Translations under genes and position numbers: made by a program
Part shown: piece after piece, positions 33,629 to 43,535 of the stretch
Position numbering within the stretch: position 1 is the stretch's first letter
Layout: each line of letters begins with the position of its first letter
The notes under the pieces: model-generated
Seen by the model: only the letters and a program-made list of their open reading frames with translations
Told to the model about the DNA's origin: nothing
Database searches by the model: none
NCBI GenBank assembly: GCA_965230565.1
Contig: CBDDLH010000003.1
Span: forward strand, 186,001 to 250,000
DNA length: 64,000 nucleotides
Direction: 5' to 3'
Source: BCD1 sp965230565
GTDB taxonomy: Bacteria > Bacteroidota > Bacteroidia > Chitinophagales > Saprospiraceae

Positions 33629-33970
33629 TTAGGAAGCCGCTTGCGTCATCTTACTGACTGCATTTACCAGGCTGCCCCATGTTTTGAGCAGATCACCCAG
33701 GAATTCTTCTCCTTTGGGCGTGATCTTATAATACTTCCGGGGAGGGCCTGATGTGGACTCCTCCCACTTGTATTCCAGCAGTTCTGCCTTCTTCAGTCGA
33801 CTCAGCAAGGGATACAATGTGCCCTCCACCACCACAAGCTCGGAATCCTTCAACCGCTCATTGATCTCACGGCCATAAGTTTCCTTTTCACTTATCAGCG
33901 ACAGGATGCACATTTCGAGTACGCCCCGCTTCATCTGTGTCCGTGTTTTATCTAATTCCTTTGATTTCAT
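33629..33970 (-). CDS. PadR-family transcriptional repressor
   Basis: 113 residues. Winged HTH of PadR type (MKRGVLEMCILSLISEKETY, VVVEGTLYPLLSRLKKAELL, GPPRKYYKITPKGEEFL). PadR/PspC pairs are common in Bacteroidota, and PadR is presumed to repress its own operon. Its promoter overlaps a perfect inverted repeat (33986-34024). The -7 box ends only about five bases before the ATG, so the transcript may be leaderless. Confidence 0.9.
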   Translation of the reverse strand: MKSKELDKTRTQMKRGVLEMCILSLISEKETYGREINERLKDSELVVVEGTLYPLLSRLKKAELLEYKWEESTSGPPRKYYKITPKGEEFLGDLLKTWGSLVNAVSKMTQAAS

Positions 33971-33974
33971 ACTG

Positions 33975-34024
33975 CAAATATATATCAGTTTTAGGTACTA
34001 TGCAACACAAAGTACCTAAAACTG
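33975..34024 (-). promoter_or_regulatory. padR-pspC promoter with overlapping PadR-type operator
   Basis: On the minus strand: TTG (34005-34003), 20 bp, TATATTTG (33982-33975). CAGTTTTAGGTACT (33986-33999) and AGTACCTAAAACTG (34011-34024) are exact 14-base inverted arms separated by 11 bp. One arm fills the -33/-7 spacer, so occupation would block RNA polymerase. Confidence 0.7.
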
Positions 34025-34081
34025 TAGGTATTCTTGACCAACAGGTACCTTTTATCGACAAATGGACAAGTGGAGAAAACT

Positions 34082-34128
34082 TTAAACCCTTGCGTACTTT
34101 GCGCTTCCTGGCGTTCTTTGCGGTTAAA
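34082..34128 (+). repeat. TTAAACCTTGCG...TTTGCGG phrase, copy 1
   Basis: TGCG/GGCG words at 34091, 34100, 34110 and 34119 (spacing 9-10 bp) end in TTTGCGGTTAAA. Similar phrases are at 37053 and 60931, and an inverted, interrupted one at about 61065-61162. Confidence 0.6.
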
Positions 34129-34147
34129 AAAAACACTGTTCGCTAAA

Positions 34148-34191
34148 ACATCCATGTCCACAGCGGTATTGGTGGAGGACTCCTGTCCGCC
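34148..34191 (+). repeat. 44-bp direct repeat, left copy
   Basis: ACATCC-TGTCCACAGCGG ... GGAGGACTCCTGTCCGCC, matching 35054-35097 with six mismatches, same orientation. The pair brackets the gene at 34244-35029. The sequence can fold (GGACA/TGTCC and GGA/TCC words). Confidence 0.7.
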
Positions 34192-34243
34192 ATAGTCAAA
34201 GAATTCAAAACCTTTCTTATATTAGTCTTCAAAGACCACTACC

Positions 34244-35029
34244 ATGCTCAAACCAATATCCATCATTTCCATATTATTAATTACCGCCCTCACGCTCACT
34301 GCCCAGCCCGTCGACTCCACCCGCATCATCCGGGTCCTCACCTACAACATCTACCACGGAGAAACCATGAAGGGCGACTTCGACCTCGACCTCATCGCCA
34401 ATGTCATCAAATCAGTTGATCCCGATATCGTTGCATTACAGGAAGTCGATTACAAAACCAACCGTGCCCGCAAAATGGACCTTGCAACGGAATTGGCCTA
34501 CCGAACCCAAATGATACCCTTATTCGGAAGAGCCATGTATTATGACGATGGAGAATACGGCGAAGCAATCCTTTCAAAGTTCTCCTTCCTGCAAACCATC
34601 AATCACCCCCTTCCCTATTCCGAAGGAAAAGAACCACGAGCATTGCTGGAAGCAACCATTGTTCTCAAAAGCGGAGACACCATCCGCTTCGCCGGAACCC
34701 ATCTGGACCACACTTCCAATGATTTTGACCGCAGGAACCAGGCAAATGAGATCAACAAGATTTATCAAGACTCCTCCGTGCCAACCATCGTGGCCGGGGA
34801 TCTGAATGACACTGCTATCAGCCCTGCAATGAAAATCCTGTTCAACTACTGGACATCTGTTTACCAGGAGAGAAAAGGTACCTATCCCTCAAGTTACCCC
34901 GCCAGAATGATCGATTACATATTATTTCGGCCAGTAAATAAATGGAGAGTCCTGGAAAAACGAATAATATGCGACATGTTTGCCTCAGACCATTGTGCAG
35001 TGTTTGCGGTTTTGGAATTATTAGATTAA
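34244..35029 (+). CDS. Secreted endonuclease/exonuclease/phosphatase (EEP) family protein
   Basis: 261 residues with a signal peptide (ISIISILLITALTLTAQ). All EEP motifs are visible in order: VLTYNIYHG, DIVALQEVD (metal Glu), FAGTHLDH, VAGDLND (Asp/Asn), MIDYILF and SDHCAVFAVL (catalytic Asp-His). The family cleaves phosphodiesters or phosphoesters (DNase I, sphingomyelinase, inositol phosphatase); the short length and export fit a sphingomyelinase-like or metal-dependent phosphatase role. Two 44-bp direct repeats flank the gene. Confidence 0.85.
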   Translation: MLKPISIISILLITALTLTAQPVDSTRIIRVLTYNIYHGETMKGDFDLDLIANVIKSVDPDIVALQEVDYKTNRARKMDLATELAYRTQMIPLFGRAMYYDDGEYGEAILSKFSFLQTINHPLPYSEGKEPRALLEATIVLKSGDTIRFAGTHLDHTSNDFDRRNQANEINKIYQDSSVPTIVAGDLNDTAISPAMKILFNYWTSVYQERKGTYPSSYPARMIDYILFRPVNKWRVLEKRIICDMFASDHCAVFAVLELLD

Positions 35030-35053
35030 AAAAAAATTAACCTGCTCGCCAGG

Positions 35054-35097
35054 ACATCCTTGTCCACAGCGGCAAAGGAGGAGGACTCCTGTCCGCC
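35054..35097 (+). repeat. 44-bp direct repeat, right copy
   Basis: Same orientation as 34148-34191. In this copy GGACATCCTTGTCC and GGAGGACTCCTGTCC show the palindromic words most clearly. Confidence 0.7.
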
Positions 35098-35176
35098 AAA
35101 GCTTACAAGTGGAACACAAATCATTATTTCCTATTGGATATATCTTAATTTAGTTTTATCAAAAACCATAAAACAA

Positions 35177-35422
35177 ATGATAATTATTGAAGTGATTCTT
35201 GAATTTTTAGCCTATATTTTTGTAGAAATTCTATTTCGAATAGTGATTCTCGGAATTTTTAAAATTATATACTGGACAGGAGTTTTAGTATTGAAAATCA
35301 TTACCTTTAACAAACAACCCTTAGCCGAATTATTTGAAACATATAAAGACTCTGCCTTACCCTATTTCATTGGCACAATAGTTTGGAGTGGATTCATTTA
35401 TTTGACAATTACCATTTTATAA
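35177..35422 (+). CDS. Small hydrophobic protein of unknown function
   Basis: 81 residues from the ATG at 35177; the longer frame from 35060 reads through the repeat and was rejected. One long or two adjacent hydrophobic helices (about 1-40, EVILEFLAYIFVEILFRIVI) and a C-terminal helix (YFIGTIVWSGFIYLTITIL) suggest a small inner-membrane protein. The stop is one base before the sulfatase ATG, so the two may be coupled, though they need not be functionally related. Confidence 0.5.
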   Translation: MIIIEVILEFLAYIFVEILFRIVILGIFKIIYWTGVLVLKIITFNKQPLAELFETYKDSALPYFIGTIVWSGFIYLTITIL

Positions 35423-35423
35423 A

Positions 35424-36959
<1,536 letters not shown>

Positions 36960-37052
36960 GCTTTGCCGGCTCTGCTTTTTAAATTAAGTTTGCAAAATTC
37001 AACTTTAACGGGTAAAACCCAGTGAGCCCTGTGCCTACTCAGCACCTCTGTG

Positions 37053-37103
37053 TTTAAAACCCTGGCGTACTTTGCGCCTTCCTCGCGACTTTGCGGTTAA
37101 ACA
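37053..37103 (+). repeat. TTAAAACCCTGGCG...TTTGCGG phrase, copy 2
   Basis: GGCG/TGCG words repeat at 9-10-bp spacing and end TTTGCGGTTAAAC, as at 34082. Occupies most of the gap between the sulfatase and the next gene. Confidence 0.6.
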
Positions 37104-37119
37104 ATAAAACCAACACCAC

Positions 37120-38127
37120 ATGTTAAAGATCGACATGCACACCCACATTATTCCGGAACACCTGCCACGGTTCGCCGAAAAATTCGGCTACGGAGACTTC
37201 ATCCACCTTGTACATCATAAACCTGGGTTCGCGAATATGATAAAAGGAGACAAATTCTTCCGGGAAATCGAATCCAACTGCTGGGATCCCAAAGAAAGGA
37301 TTATGGAGTACGAAACCCATAACACCCAGGTTCAGGTCGTTTGTACCATTCCCGTGATGTTCTCCTATTGGGCCAAACCAAAAGATTGCCTGGAACTATC
37401 TCAGTTCCTGAATGATGATATTGCCCAAACAGTATCAGATCACCCGAAAAACTACATTGGTCTCGGAACCATCCCCATGCAGGATGCAGCACTGGCCATT
37501 CAAGAACTCGAAAGATGTAAAGAAATAGGACTTGTCGGTGTACAGATCGGCTCCAACATCAATGACAAAAACCTGAGTGAGCAAGAGTTCTTCCCCATCC
37601 TGAAAGCCATGCAGGATCTCGACATGGCCCTTTTTGTGCATCCCTGGAATATGATGGGCTTTGACTCTATGGAAAAATACTGGCTGCCATGGCTCGTTGG
37701 TATGCCGGCAGAAACTTCCAGAGCTATTTGCTCTATGGTATTCAGTGGCGTGTTTGAAAAACTGCCCAACCTAAGGGCTTGTTTCGCTCACGCTGGTGGT
37801 TCATTCCTGCCTACCATAGGCCGAGTGGAACACGGATTCAATTGCCGCCCCGACCTCGTCGCAATTGACAATCCGGTCAACCCACGCGAATACCTCGGTA
37901 AATTCTGGGTAGACTGCATCACCCATGATCCGGAAATGTTGGAATACATCCTAAAAACTGCCGGCCAGGATAAAGTTACCCTGGGTTCAGATTACCCATT
38001 TCCGCTGGGTGATCTCGAGATTGGGGCATTCATTGAAGAAATGGATTTACCAAAAGAAACGGTTGATGATATATTTTGTAACAATATCCTCGATTGGTTG
38101 AAACTGGAAAAAAGCGCTTTTTTGTAA
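37120..38127 (+). CDS. 2-amino-3-carboxymuconate-6-semialdehyde decarboxylase (ACMSD)
   Basis: 335 residues, the length of characterised ACMSDs. The zinc-site residues known from the Pseudomonas enzyme are all present at nearly the same positions: H7 and H9 (DMHTH), H174 (LFVHPW), H224 (CFAHAGG) and D291 (GSDYPFPLG). The enzyme is an amidohydrolase-fold, cofactor-free decarboxylase that diverts tryptophan/kynurenine breakdown away from quinolinate. No other kynurenine-pathway gene is in the window. Cytosolic. A hairpin follows the stop codon. Confidence 0.88.
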   Translation: MLKIDMHTHIIPEHLPRFAEKFGYGDFIHLVHHKPGFANMIKGDKFFREIESNCWDPKERIMEYETHNTQVQVVCTIPVMFSYWAKPKDCLELSQFLNDDIAQTVSDHPKNYIGLGTIPMQDAALAIQELERCKEIGLVGVQIGSNINDKNLSEQEFFPILKAMQDLDMALFVHPWNMMGFDSMEKYWLPWLVGMPAETSRAICSMVFSGVFEKLPNLRACFAHAGGSFLPTIGRVEHGFNCRPDLVAIDNPVNPREYLGKFWVDCITHDPEMLEYILKTAGQDKVTLGSDYPFPLGDLEIGAFIEEMDLPKETVDDIFCNNILDWLKLEKSAFL

Positions 38128-38177
38128 TTCCTTAAAAGGCAGAGACAGAGGCGGAGGCTAAGGAATTTAGCTTTTTT
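38126..38177 (+). terminator. Terminator after the ACMSD gene
   Basis: AATTCCTTA (38126-38134) pairs exactly with TAAGGAATT (38159-38167) over a 24-base purine-rich loop, followed closely by TTTTTTT. The stem overlaps the stop codon. Confidence 0.5.
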
Positions 38178-38296
38178 TGTAATTTTAATTTTTCAATCTT
38201 CCGGATGAAGGAATTATCCAGAGTCTATTTGTTAAATACTAAGCCTGAATTTTTTATCGGAAGTATTACTTAAAAAATTCAATTTCCAAAGCACAC

Positions 38297-40270
38297 ATGT
38301 CCAGGAAAAAAAGCAAACCACAACCAAAAAAGAGACCCGCACCCAAAGTGGTAAAACCCGCCGTTCAGGGAACACCTTGGGCCTATATAGCCATCCTTTT
38401 TGGCTTTAGTTTCTTACTGTATGCCAATACCTTTTCTCATGACTACACCCAGGACGACGCTATCGTCATTACGGATAACATGTTTACACAGGAAGGTATT
38501 GAAGGTATTCCCGGACTGTTGAAATACGATACTTTTTACGGGTTCTTTAAAAAAAGCGGCAAAGACAAACTCGTTGCAGGGGGACGTTACCGACCACTAA
38601 CTCCCGTCATGTTTGCGGTAGAATATGAAATGTTCGGAGAAAAACCCTGGATTGGTCACTTGATGAATGCCATTTATTACGGACTTACGGTTGTTACGCT
38701 TTTTCTTTTATTATTTAAATTATTCAGTCGTCGGGAAGATCAAAAAGCTGCCTTGATGATTGCTTTGGGAGCCAGCCTTTTGTTTGCTGCCCACCCCTTA
38801 CACACCGAAGCAGTAGCCAATATTAAAGGCCGCGATGAGATCATCGCCTTGTTTGCGGCGCTTCTGGCAATGTACCTTTCCTTCAGAGCTCATTTTGAGA
38901 AAAAGATGCCGCTGCATATCATCGCCGGGGTAATATTCTTCCTGGGATTGTTATCGAAAGAAAATACGATTACCTTTCTGGCCATTGTACCGCTGACTTT
39001 TTACTTTTTCACCAAAGAAAAATTCTTCAACATTGCCTTGACCATGTTGCCTTATGTTGCAGCAACACTTGTGTTCCTGGTAATCAGAGGTACCATTCTT
39101 GGCTGGACACTAGGCGAACCTCCGGGAGAACTGATGAACAACCCATTCCTCAAACTCGAAGCCGGTGGCTGGGTTCCATTTACACTTGGTGAAAAACTGG
39201 CCACAATCATGTTCACGCTCGGAAAATATGTCCAATTACTCGTTTTCCCACATCCGTTGACTCATGATTATTACCCATACCAGGTAGGCATTCGAAATTG
39301 GTCGGACCCAATGGTACTGGGCTCCCTTGGATTATATTTAGGGCTAACCATTATTGCCATATTTGGTTTTCGTAAAAAAAATCCTGTGGCATACGGTATT
39401 GCATTCTATTTAATTACGCTGTCCATCGTTTCCAATATCATTTTCCCGGTAGGGACCAATATGTCGGAAAGGTTTATGTTTATGCCTTCCGTAGGTTTTG
39501 CCATTGCCATTAGTTTTCTGGTTTACCTACTGACAAAAAAGGCTTCTGCCAACACCTTTTTCATCGTGATCGGTGTCATTTCATTGCTTTTTGCTGTAAA
39601 AACTTTTGAGCGAAACAAGGTCTGGAAAGATAATTTCACTCTTTTCACAACGGACGTGCATGTTTCCCAAAATAGTGCTAAATTGCGCAATGCAGCAGGA
39701 GGAGCATTATCCACAGCTGCCAACAGTGAGCCGAATGAACAAAAGAAAAATGCCATGCTCAATGAAGCAGTCGGGCATTTGAATGAAGCTATCAGAATAC
39801 ATCCTACTTACAAGAATGCATACCTCATTCGAGGCAACTGCTACAACTGGTTGAAACAATACGACAAAGCCATTGCAGATTATTCCTATGCCCTGGAGTT
39901 GGATCCGGGTTATGAAGATGCTCACAAAAACCTGGGCATTACCTATCGTGAGGCAGGAGAATACTTCGGCAAAGAAATGGGAGATCTTAACAAAGCACTG
40001 ACTTATTTAACCAGGGCTTATGAGATGAATCCCAATGAATATGCTACCGTCAGATTGATGGGTGTTGCATACGGTATGGGCGGTAATGTCGAAAAGGCCG
40101 TTGAGTTTTTTACAAAAGGTACTCAACTACAGCCCGAAAATGCTTTTGCATGGTTTGATCTCGGCGTTGCCTACTTTAATGCAGGCAACAATGAACTGGG
40201 AAATTCGTATATTAATAAAGCGAGATCAATTGATCCCGATATCGACCAGAAAAGAAGGGAGAACAATTAA
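38297..40270 (+). CDS. TMTC-like membrane glycosyltransferase with C-terminal TPRs
   Basis: 657 residues: a Lys/Pro-rich cytosolic start (SRKKSKPQPKKRPAPKV), about ten membrane helices (about 28-450) and three to four TPR units (about 490-655). The first outer loop contains DDAIVITDN, and later HPLHTEAVANIKGRDEIIA. Both are hallmarks of the DUF1736/TMTC family of GT-C mannosyltransferases, in which the acidic loop is catalytic and the TPRs bind acceptor protein. A role in protein O-glycosylation outside the cytoplasm is inferred; Bacteroidota glycosylate many exported proteins. Confidence 0.8.
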   Translation: MSRKKSKPQPKKRPAPKVVKPAVQGTPWAYIAILFGFSFLLYANTFSHDYTQDDAIVITDNMFTQEGIEGIPGLLKYDTFYGFFKKSGKDKLVAGGRYRPLTPVMFAVEYEMFGEKPWIGHLMNAIYYGLTVVTLFLLLFKLFSRREDQKAALMIALGASLLFAAHPLHTEAVANIKGRDEIIALFAALLAMYLSFRAHFEKKMPLHIIAGVIFFLGLLSKENTITFLAIVPLTFYFFTKEKFFNIALTMLPYVAATLVFLVIRGTILGWTLGEPPGELMNNPFLKLEAGGWVPFTLGEKLATIMFTLGKYVQLLVFPHPLTHDYYPYQVGIRNWSDPMVLGSLGLYLGLTIIAIFGFRKKNPVAYGIAFYLITLSIVSNIIFPVGTNMSERFMFMPSVGFAIAISFLVYLLTKKASANTFFIVIGVISLLFAVKTFERNKVWKDNFTLFTTDVHVSQNSAKLRNAAGGALSTAANSEPNEQKKNAMLNEAVGHLNEAIRIHPTYKNAYLIRGNCYNWLKQYDKAIADYSYALELDPGYEDAHKNLGITYREAGEYFGKEMGDLNKALTYLTRAYEMNPNEYATVRLMGVAYGMGGNVEKAVEFFTKGTQLQPENAFAWFDLGVAYFNAGNNELGNSYINKARSIDPDIDQKRRENN

Positions 40271-40328
40271 CAACCTTTGGGTTGGTTGAATTTATTCCCA
40301 CATCAACAAAACAGCAGGAGAAAAAAAG

Positions 40329-40418
40329 GACAAAATCAGAGCCTCTGAGGTTTTGTCAGTGAGGGGGTGACTCGGAGTCACCCCCTCACTGGCCCCCCGG
40401 CCCCCATATATATAAAGC
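40329..40418. repeat. Composite GC-rich palindromic element, copy 2
   Basis: Imperfect stem GACAAAA...TTTTGTC (40329-40357), then the perfect 15-bp hairpin AGTGAGGGGGTGACT/AGTCACCCCCTCACT (40358-40390), then GGCCCCCCGG and CCCCCATATATATAAAGCC. Same architecture as 571-658, whose palindrome lacks the inner 18 bases. It lies about 100 bp before the GH3 gene. Confidence 0.75.
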
Positions 40419-40520
40419 CGCGAAACTGGTGAATGTGACATTTTTTTAACATTTTTTTTGACCAAATCCACAAAACAAAACCGTTAACCAGAAACGATTA
40501 ATTTTTAAACCCGAGTTTAC

Positions 40521-43448
40521 ATGAAGCGCTTAATTATCATAATCCTTGGCATTTGCCTGACAACAACAATAACTGCACAACTCTCCAGCAAGGGGACAGG
40601 TTCTGACCCGAAAGAAAATATGTGGGTAGACTCCGTTTTTGCCGAAATGACCCCGGAAGAACGCCTCGGACAACTGTTTGGTATCCGTGCCCATTCTGAT
40701 CTGGGAGCCAAACATATTGCGGAAGTTGAAGCTTTAATCAAAAAATACAAGGTCGGAGGCCTTTGTTTTTTCCAGGGCACTCCGGAAAAACAGGTTGAAC
40801 TCATCAACCGCTATCAAAAGCTTTCCAGCCATATGCCGTTAATGATCTCCATCGATGGTGAATGGGGACTTGGTATGCGCATGAAAAAATCAACCATAAG
40901 CTATCCGAGACAGCTTATGCTTGGAGCCATTCGTGATAATGACCTGATCTATGAATTTGGCGTAGAAGTAGCCCGACAGATGAAACGTGTGGGAGTTCAT
41001 GTAAACTTCGCTCCCGTGGTAGACATCAATAACAACCCTGCCAATCCTGTAATCCATACCCGCTCCTTCGGTGAAGACCGTGACAATGTTGCCGTAAAAA
41101 GTTATATGTACATGAAAGGCATGCAGGATAACGGCGTACTGGCTTGCGCCAAACATTTTCCTGGCCACGGTGATACAGACGTCGATTCTCATTACGATTT
41201 ACCAAAGATCTTACACTCCCGCAGCCGACTTGACAGCATGGAACTTTATCCATTCCGCATTCTTTCCTGGAAAGGTGTAGGTAGTATGATGGTTGCCCAC
41301 CTGGAAGTCCCTTCTCTTGAAGAACGTGCCAACAGACCAACCACTTTGTCAAAAAATACAGTAACTAACCTTTTGAGAAAAGAATTGGAATTCGAAGGGA
41401 TCATCTTCACCGATGCCCTGGAAATGAAAGGGGTCACCAAACACTTTGCTCCTGGTCAGGTGGAAGCAGAAGCTCTCCTGGCAGGTAACGACGTTCTATT
41501 GTTACCTGAAGATATGGGCGCAGCCATTCGGGAAATCAACAAATATCTTGAAGAAGGAAAGCTTTCTCAAAAACAACTGGACGAAAGTGTGAAAAGGGTA
41601 CTCCGTGCAAAATACCGACTGGGATTATCCTCTTTTACCCCAATCGAAACCAACAACATCCGTCAGGAACTTAACTCCAGTGAAGCCAGAGCACTCAAAC
41701 AAAAACTTATCGAGAACGCACTAACACTAGTCCGTAACGAAAACAATTTGATTCCATTAAAAAAACTGGAAGATCTCGAACTGGGTTCCATCAGCCTTGG
41801 AGTGACCAAAAAATCAGCCTTCCAGGCGCGTATGGATAATTATGCGCAAGTGGAACATTTTCAAAACAGGAAGGAAATTTCAGCTGACCGCAAAAAATAT
41901 CTTCTTCAACAGCTCAAGGATAAAGATGTCGTTATTGTTGGAATTCACAACATGACAGGCAGCGCCAAACAGGACTTTGGAATCACAGCCGACCAAAGGG
42001 ATTTCATCAACACCCTGAACCAGCAAACCAAAGTAATCATCACCGTTTTCGGCACTCCTTATGGTCTGAAATTCTTTGACAACAGCAACTGGGTGTTGCA
42101 AGCCTACCAGGACGAACTCATGGTTCATGACGCAGCTGCCCAGGCTCTTTTCGGAGGGATTCCGTTAAGTGGCCGATTACCCATCACCGCTTCCGAAAAA
42201 AGTAAATTTAATACCGGCCTGGAAACGGCTGGTTTATTCAGAATGGGTTTCTCAATTCCTGAAGGCGTTGGTATGACGACCGACAGCCTGAGTAGAATAA
42301 AAAAACTTGCGGAAGAAGGGATAAAATCACGAGCATTCCCGGGCTGTGTGGTGCTTGCTGCTAAAGATGGCAGAATCATTTATGAAGAGGCTTTCGGCCA
42401 CCACACTTATGAAAAACGCATCAAAATGAGGACTACCGACCTGTTTGATGTAGCCTCCATTACCAAAATAGCGGCGGCGACCATAGCTGTGATGAAAATG
42501 GAGGACGAAGGCCTGATCAGCGTAGATGACAGCCTTGGCACCTATCTTCCCGTTTTGGACGGAAGTAATAAATCAGGTCTCATTATCCGGGATGTTATGG
42601 CCCACCGAGCAGGACTGAAGAGTTGGATTCCTTTTTATAAAGCTACCATCGAAGGTCGTCGGTATCCCAAACTTTCAGAAGAGTATTACCGCACTAAAAA
42701 AAGTGAAGAATTCAGTATTGAAGTAGCCGAAAATGTCTACCTCCGGAATGATTATCCGGACACCATCTTCCTGCGGATCATTGAATCTGATCTGAGAACC
42801 AAACGTGATTATAAATACAGTGACCTGGGATTTTATTTCATCTCATTGCTTACTGAGGCCCGAACCGGCAAAACTCTGGATGCCTACGTTCAGGAAGAGT
42901 TTTATGGTCCGCTGGCTTTACAATCCACATGCTTTAATCCCAAAGGGAAATTCCCGCTGGACAGAGTAGTACCTACGGAAAAAGACCGTTACTGGCGTAA
43001 TCAGGAGGTACATGCCTATGTCCACGACATGGGAGCCGCCATGATGGGTGGCGTCAGTGGTCATGCCGGATTATTCGCCAGCGCAGAGGATCTCTCCATC
43101 ATCATGCAGATGTTATTATGGAAAGGAGAATACGCCGGTGAAAAATTTTTATCGGGAAAAACCGTTGATAATTTTACAACTCGTCATAAATTAGACACCC
43201 GTAGAGGCATCGGATTCGACATGCCTCAACTGGACCCCGATGCCAGTTCTCCTTTATCAGAATTGGCTTCCGCCCAAACATTCGGTCATTTAGGATTTAC
43301 CGGTACCGCCGTTTGGGCCGACCCGGAGACAAATATCATTTACGTCTTCTTGTCCAACAGGACTTTCCCCAGTATGCGTAATTACAAAATCAATAAAATG
43401 GACATTCGCCCCAGAATGCAAACGGTTTTTTATGAATCCTTAAAATAA
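40521..43448 (+). CDS. GH3 beta-N-acetylglucosaminidase (NagZ-like) fused to serine beta-lactamase-type hydrolase
   Basis: 975 residues with a signal peptide (ILGICLTTTITAQ). GH3 domain (about 35-375): KHFPGHGDTDVDSH at 211-224 carries the His-Asp acid/base pair of NagZ, and IIFTDALEMKG the nucleophile Asp. A GH3 C-terminal alpha/beta domain (about 390-580) follows. The last 370 residues are a class C beta-lactamase/PBP fold with S646-x-x-K649 (SITK), YSD and HLGFTGT. The N-terminal part would remove GlcNAc from peptidoglycan fragments, and the C-terminal part would hydrolyse an amide or ester, possibly the stem peptide. This fusion is recurrent in Bacteroidota. Confidence 0.9.
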   Translation: MKRLIIIILGICLTTTITAQLSSKGTGSDPKENMWVDSVFAEMTPEERLGQLFGIRAHSDLGAKHIAEVEALIKKYKVGGLCFFQGTPEKQVELINRYQKLSSHMPLMISIDGEWGLGMRMKKSTISYPRQLMLGAIRDNDLIYEFGVEVARQMKRVGVHVNFAPVVDINNNPANPVIHTRSFGEDRDNVAVKSYMYMKGMQDNGVLACAKHFPGHGDTDVDSHYDLPKILHSRSRLDSMELYPFRILSWKGVGSMMVAHLEVPSLEERANRPTTLSKNTVTNLLRKELEFEGIIFTDALEMKGVTKHFAPGQVEAEALLAGNDVLLLPEDMGAAIREINKYLEEGKLSQKQLDESVKRVLRAKYRLGLSSFTPIETNNIRQELNSSEARALKQKLIENALTLVRNENNLIPLKKLEDLELGSISLGVTKKSAFQARMDNYAQVEHFQNRKEISADRKKYLLQQLKDKDVVIVGIHNMTGSAKQDFGITADQRDFINTLNQQTKVIITVFGTPYGLKFFDNSNWVLQAYQDELMVHDAAAQALFGGIPLSGRLPITASEKSKFNTGLETAGLFRMGFSIPEGVGMTTDSLSRIKKLAEEGIKSRAFPGCVVLAAKDGRIIYEEAFGHHTYEKRIKMRTTDLFDVASITKIAAATIAVMKMEDEGLISVDDSLGTYLPVLDGSNKSGLIIRDVMAHRAGLKSWIPFYKATIEGRRYPKLSEEYYRTKKSEEFSIEVAENVYLRNDYPDTIFLRIIESDLRTKRDYKYSDLGFYFISLLTEARTGKTLDAYVQEEFYGPLALQSTCFNPKGKFPLDRVVPTEKDRYWRNQEVHAYVHDMGAAMMGGVSGHAGLFASAEDLSIIMQMLLWKGEYAGEKFLSGKTVDNFTTRHKLDTRRGIGFDMPQLDPDASSPLSELASAQTFGHLGFTGTAVWADPETNIIYVFLSNRTFPSMRNYKINKMDIRPRMQTVFYESLK

Positions 43449-43535
43449 AACAAAGAGCTTAAAGGCGAATAAATCGATTTTCAAAACTCTAAATAGCACA
43501 TAACAACAATTTACAACTACATTAAAACACCGATT

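Noticed and set aside
35060..35176. N-terminal extension of the small membrane gene
   Set aside because: The extra 39 codons translate the 44-bp repeat; the ATG at 35177 begins the hydrophobic protein cleanly.
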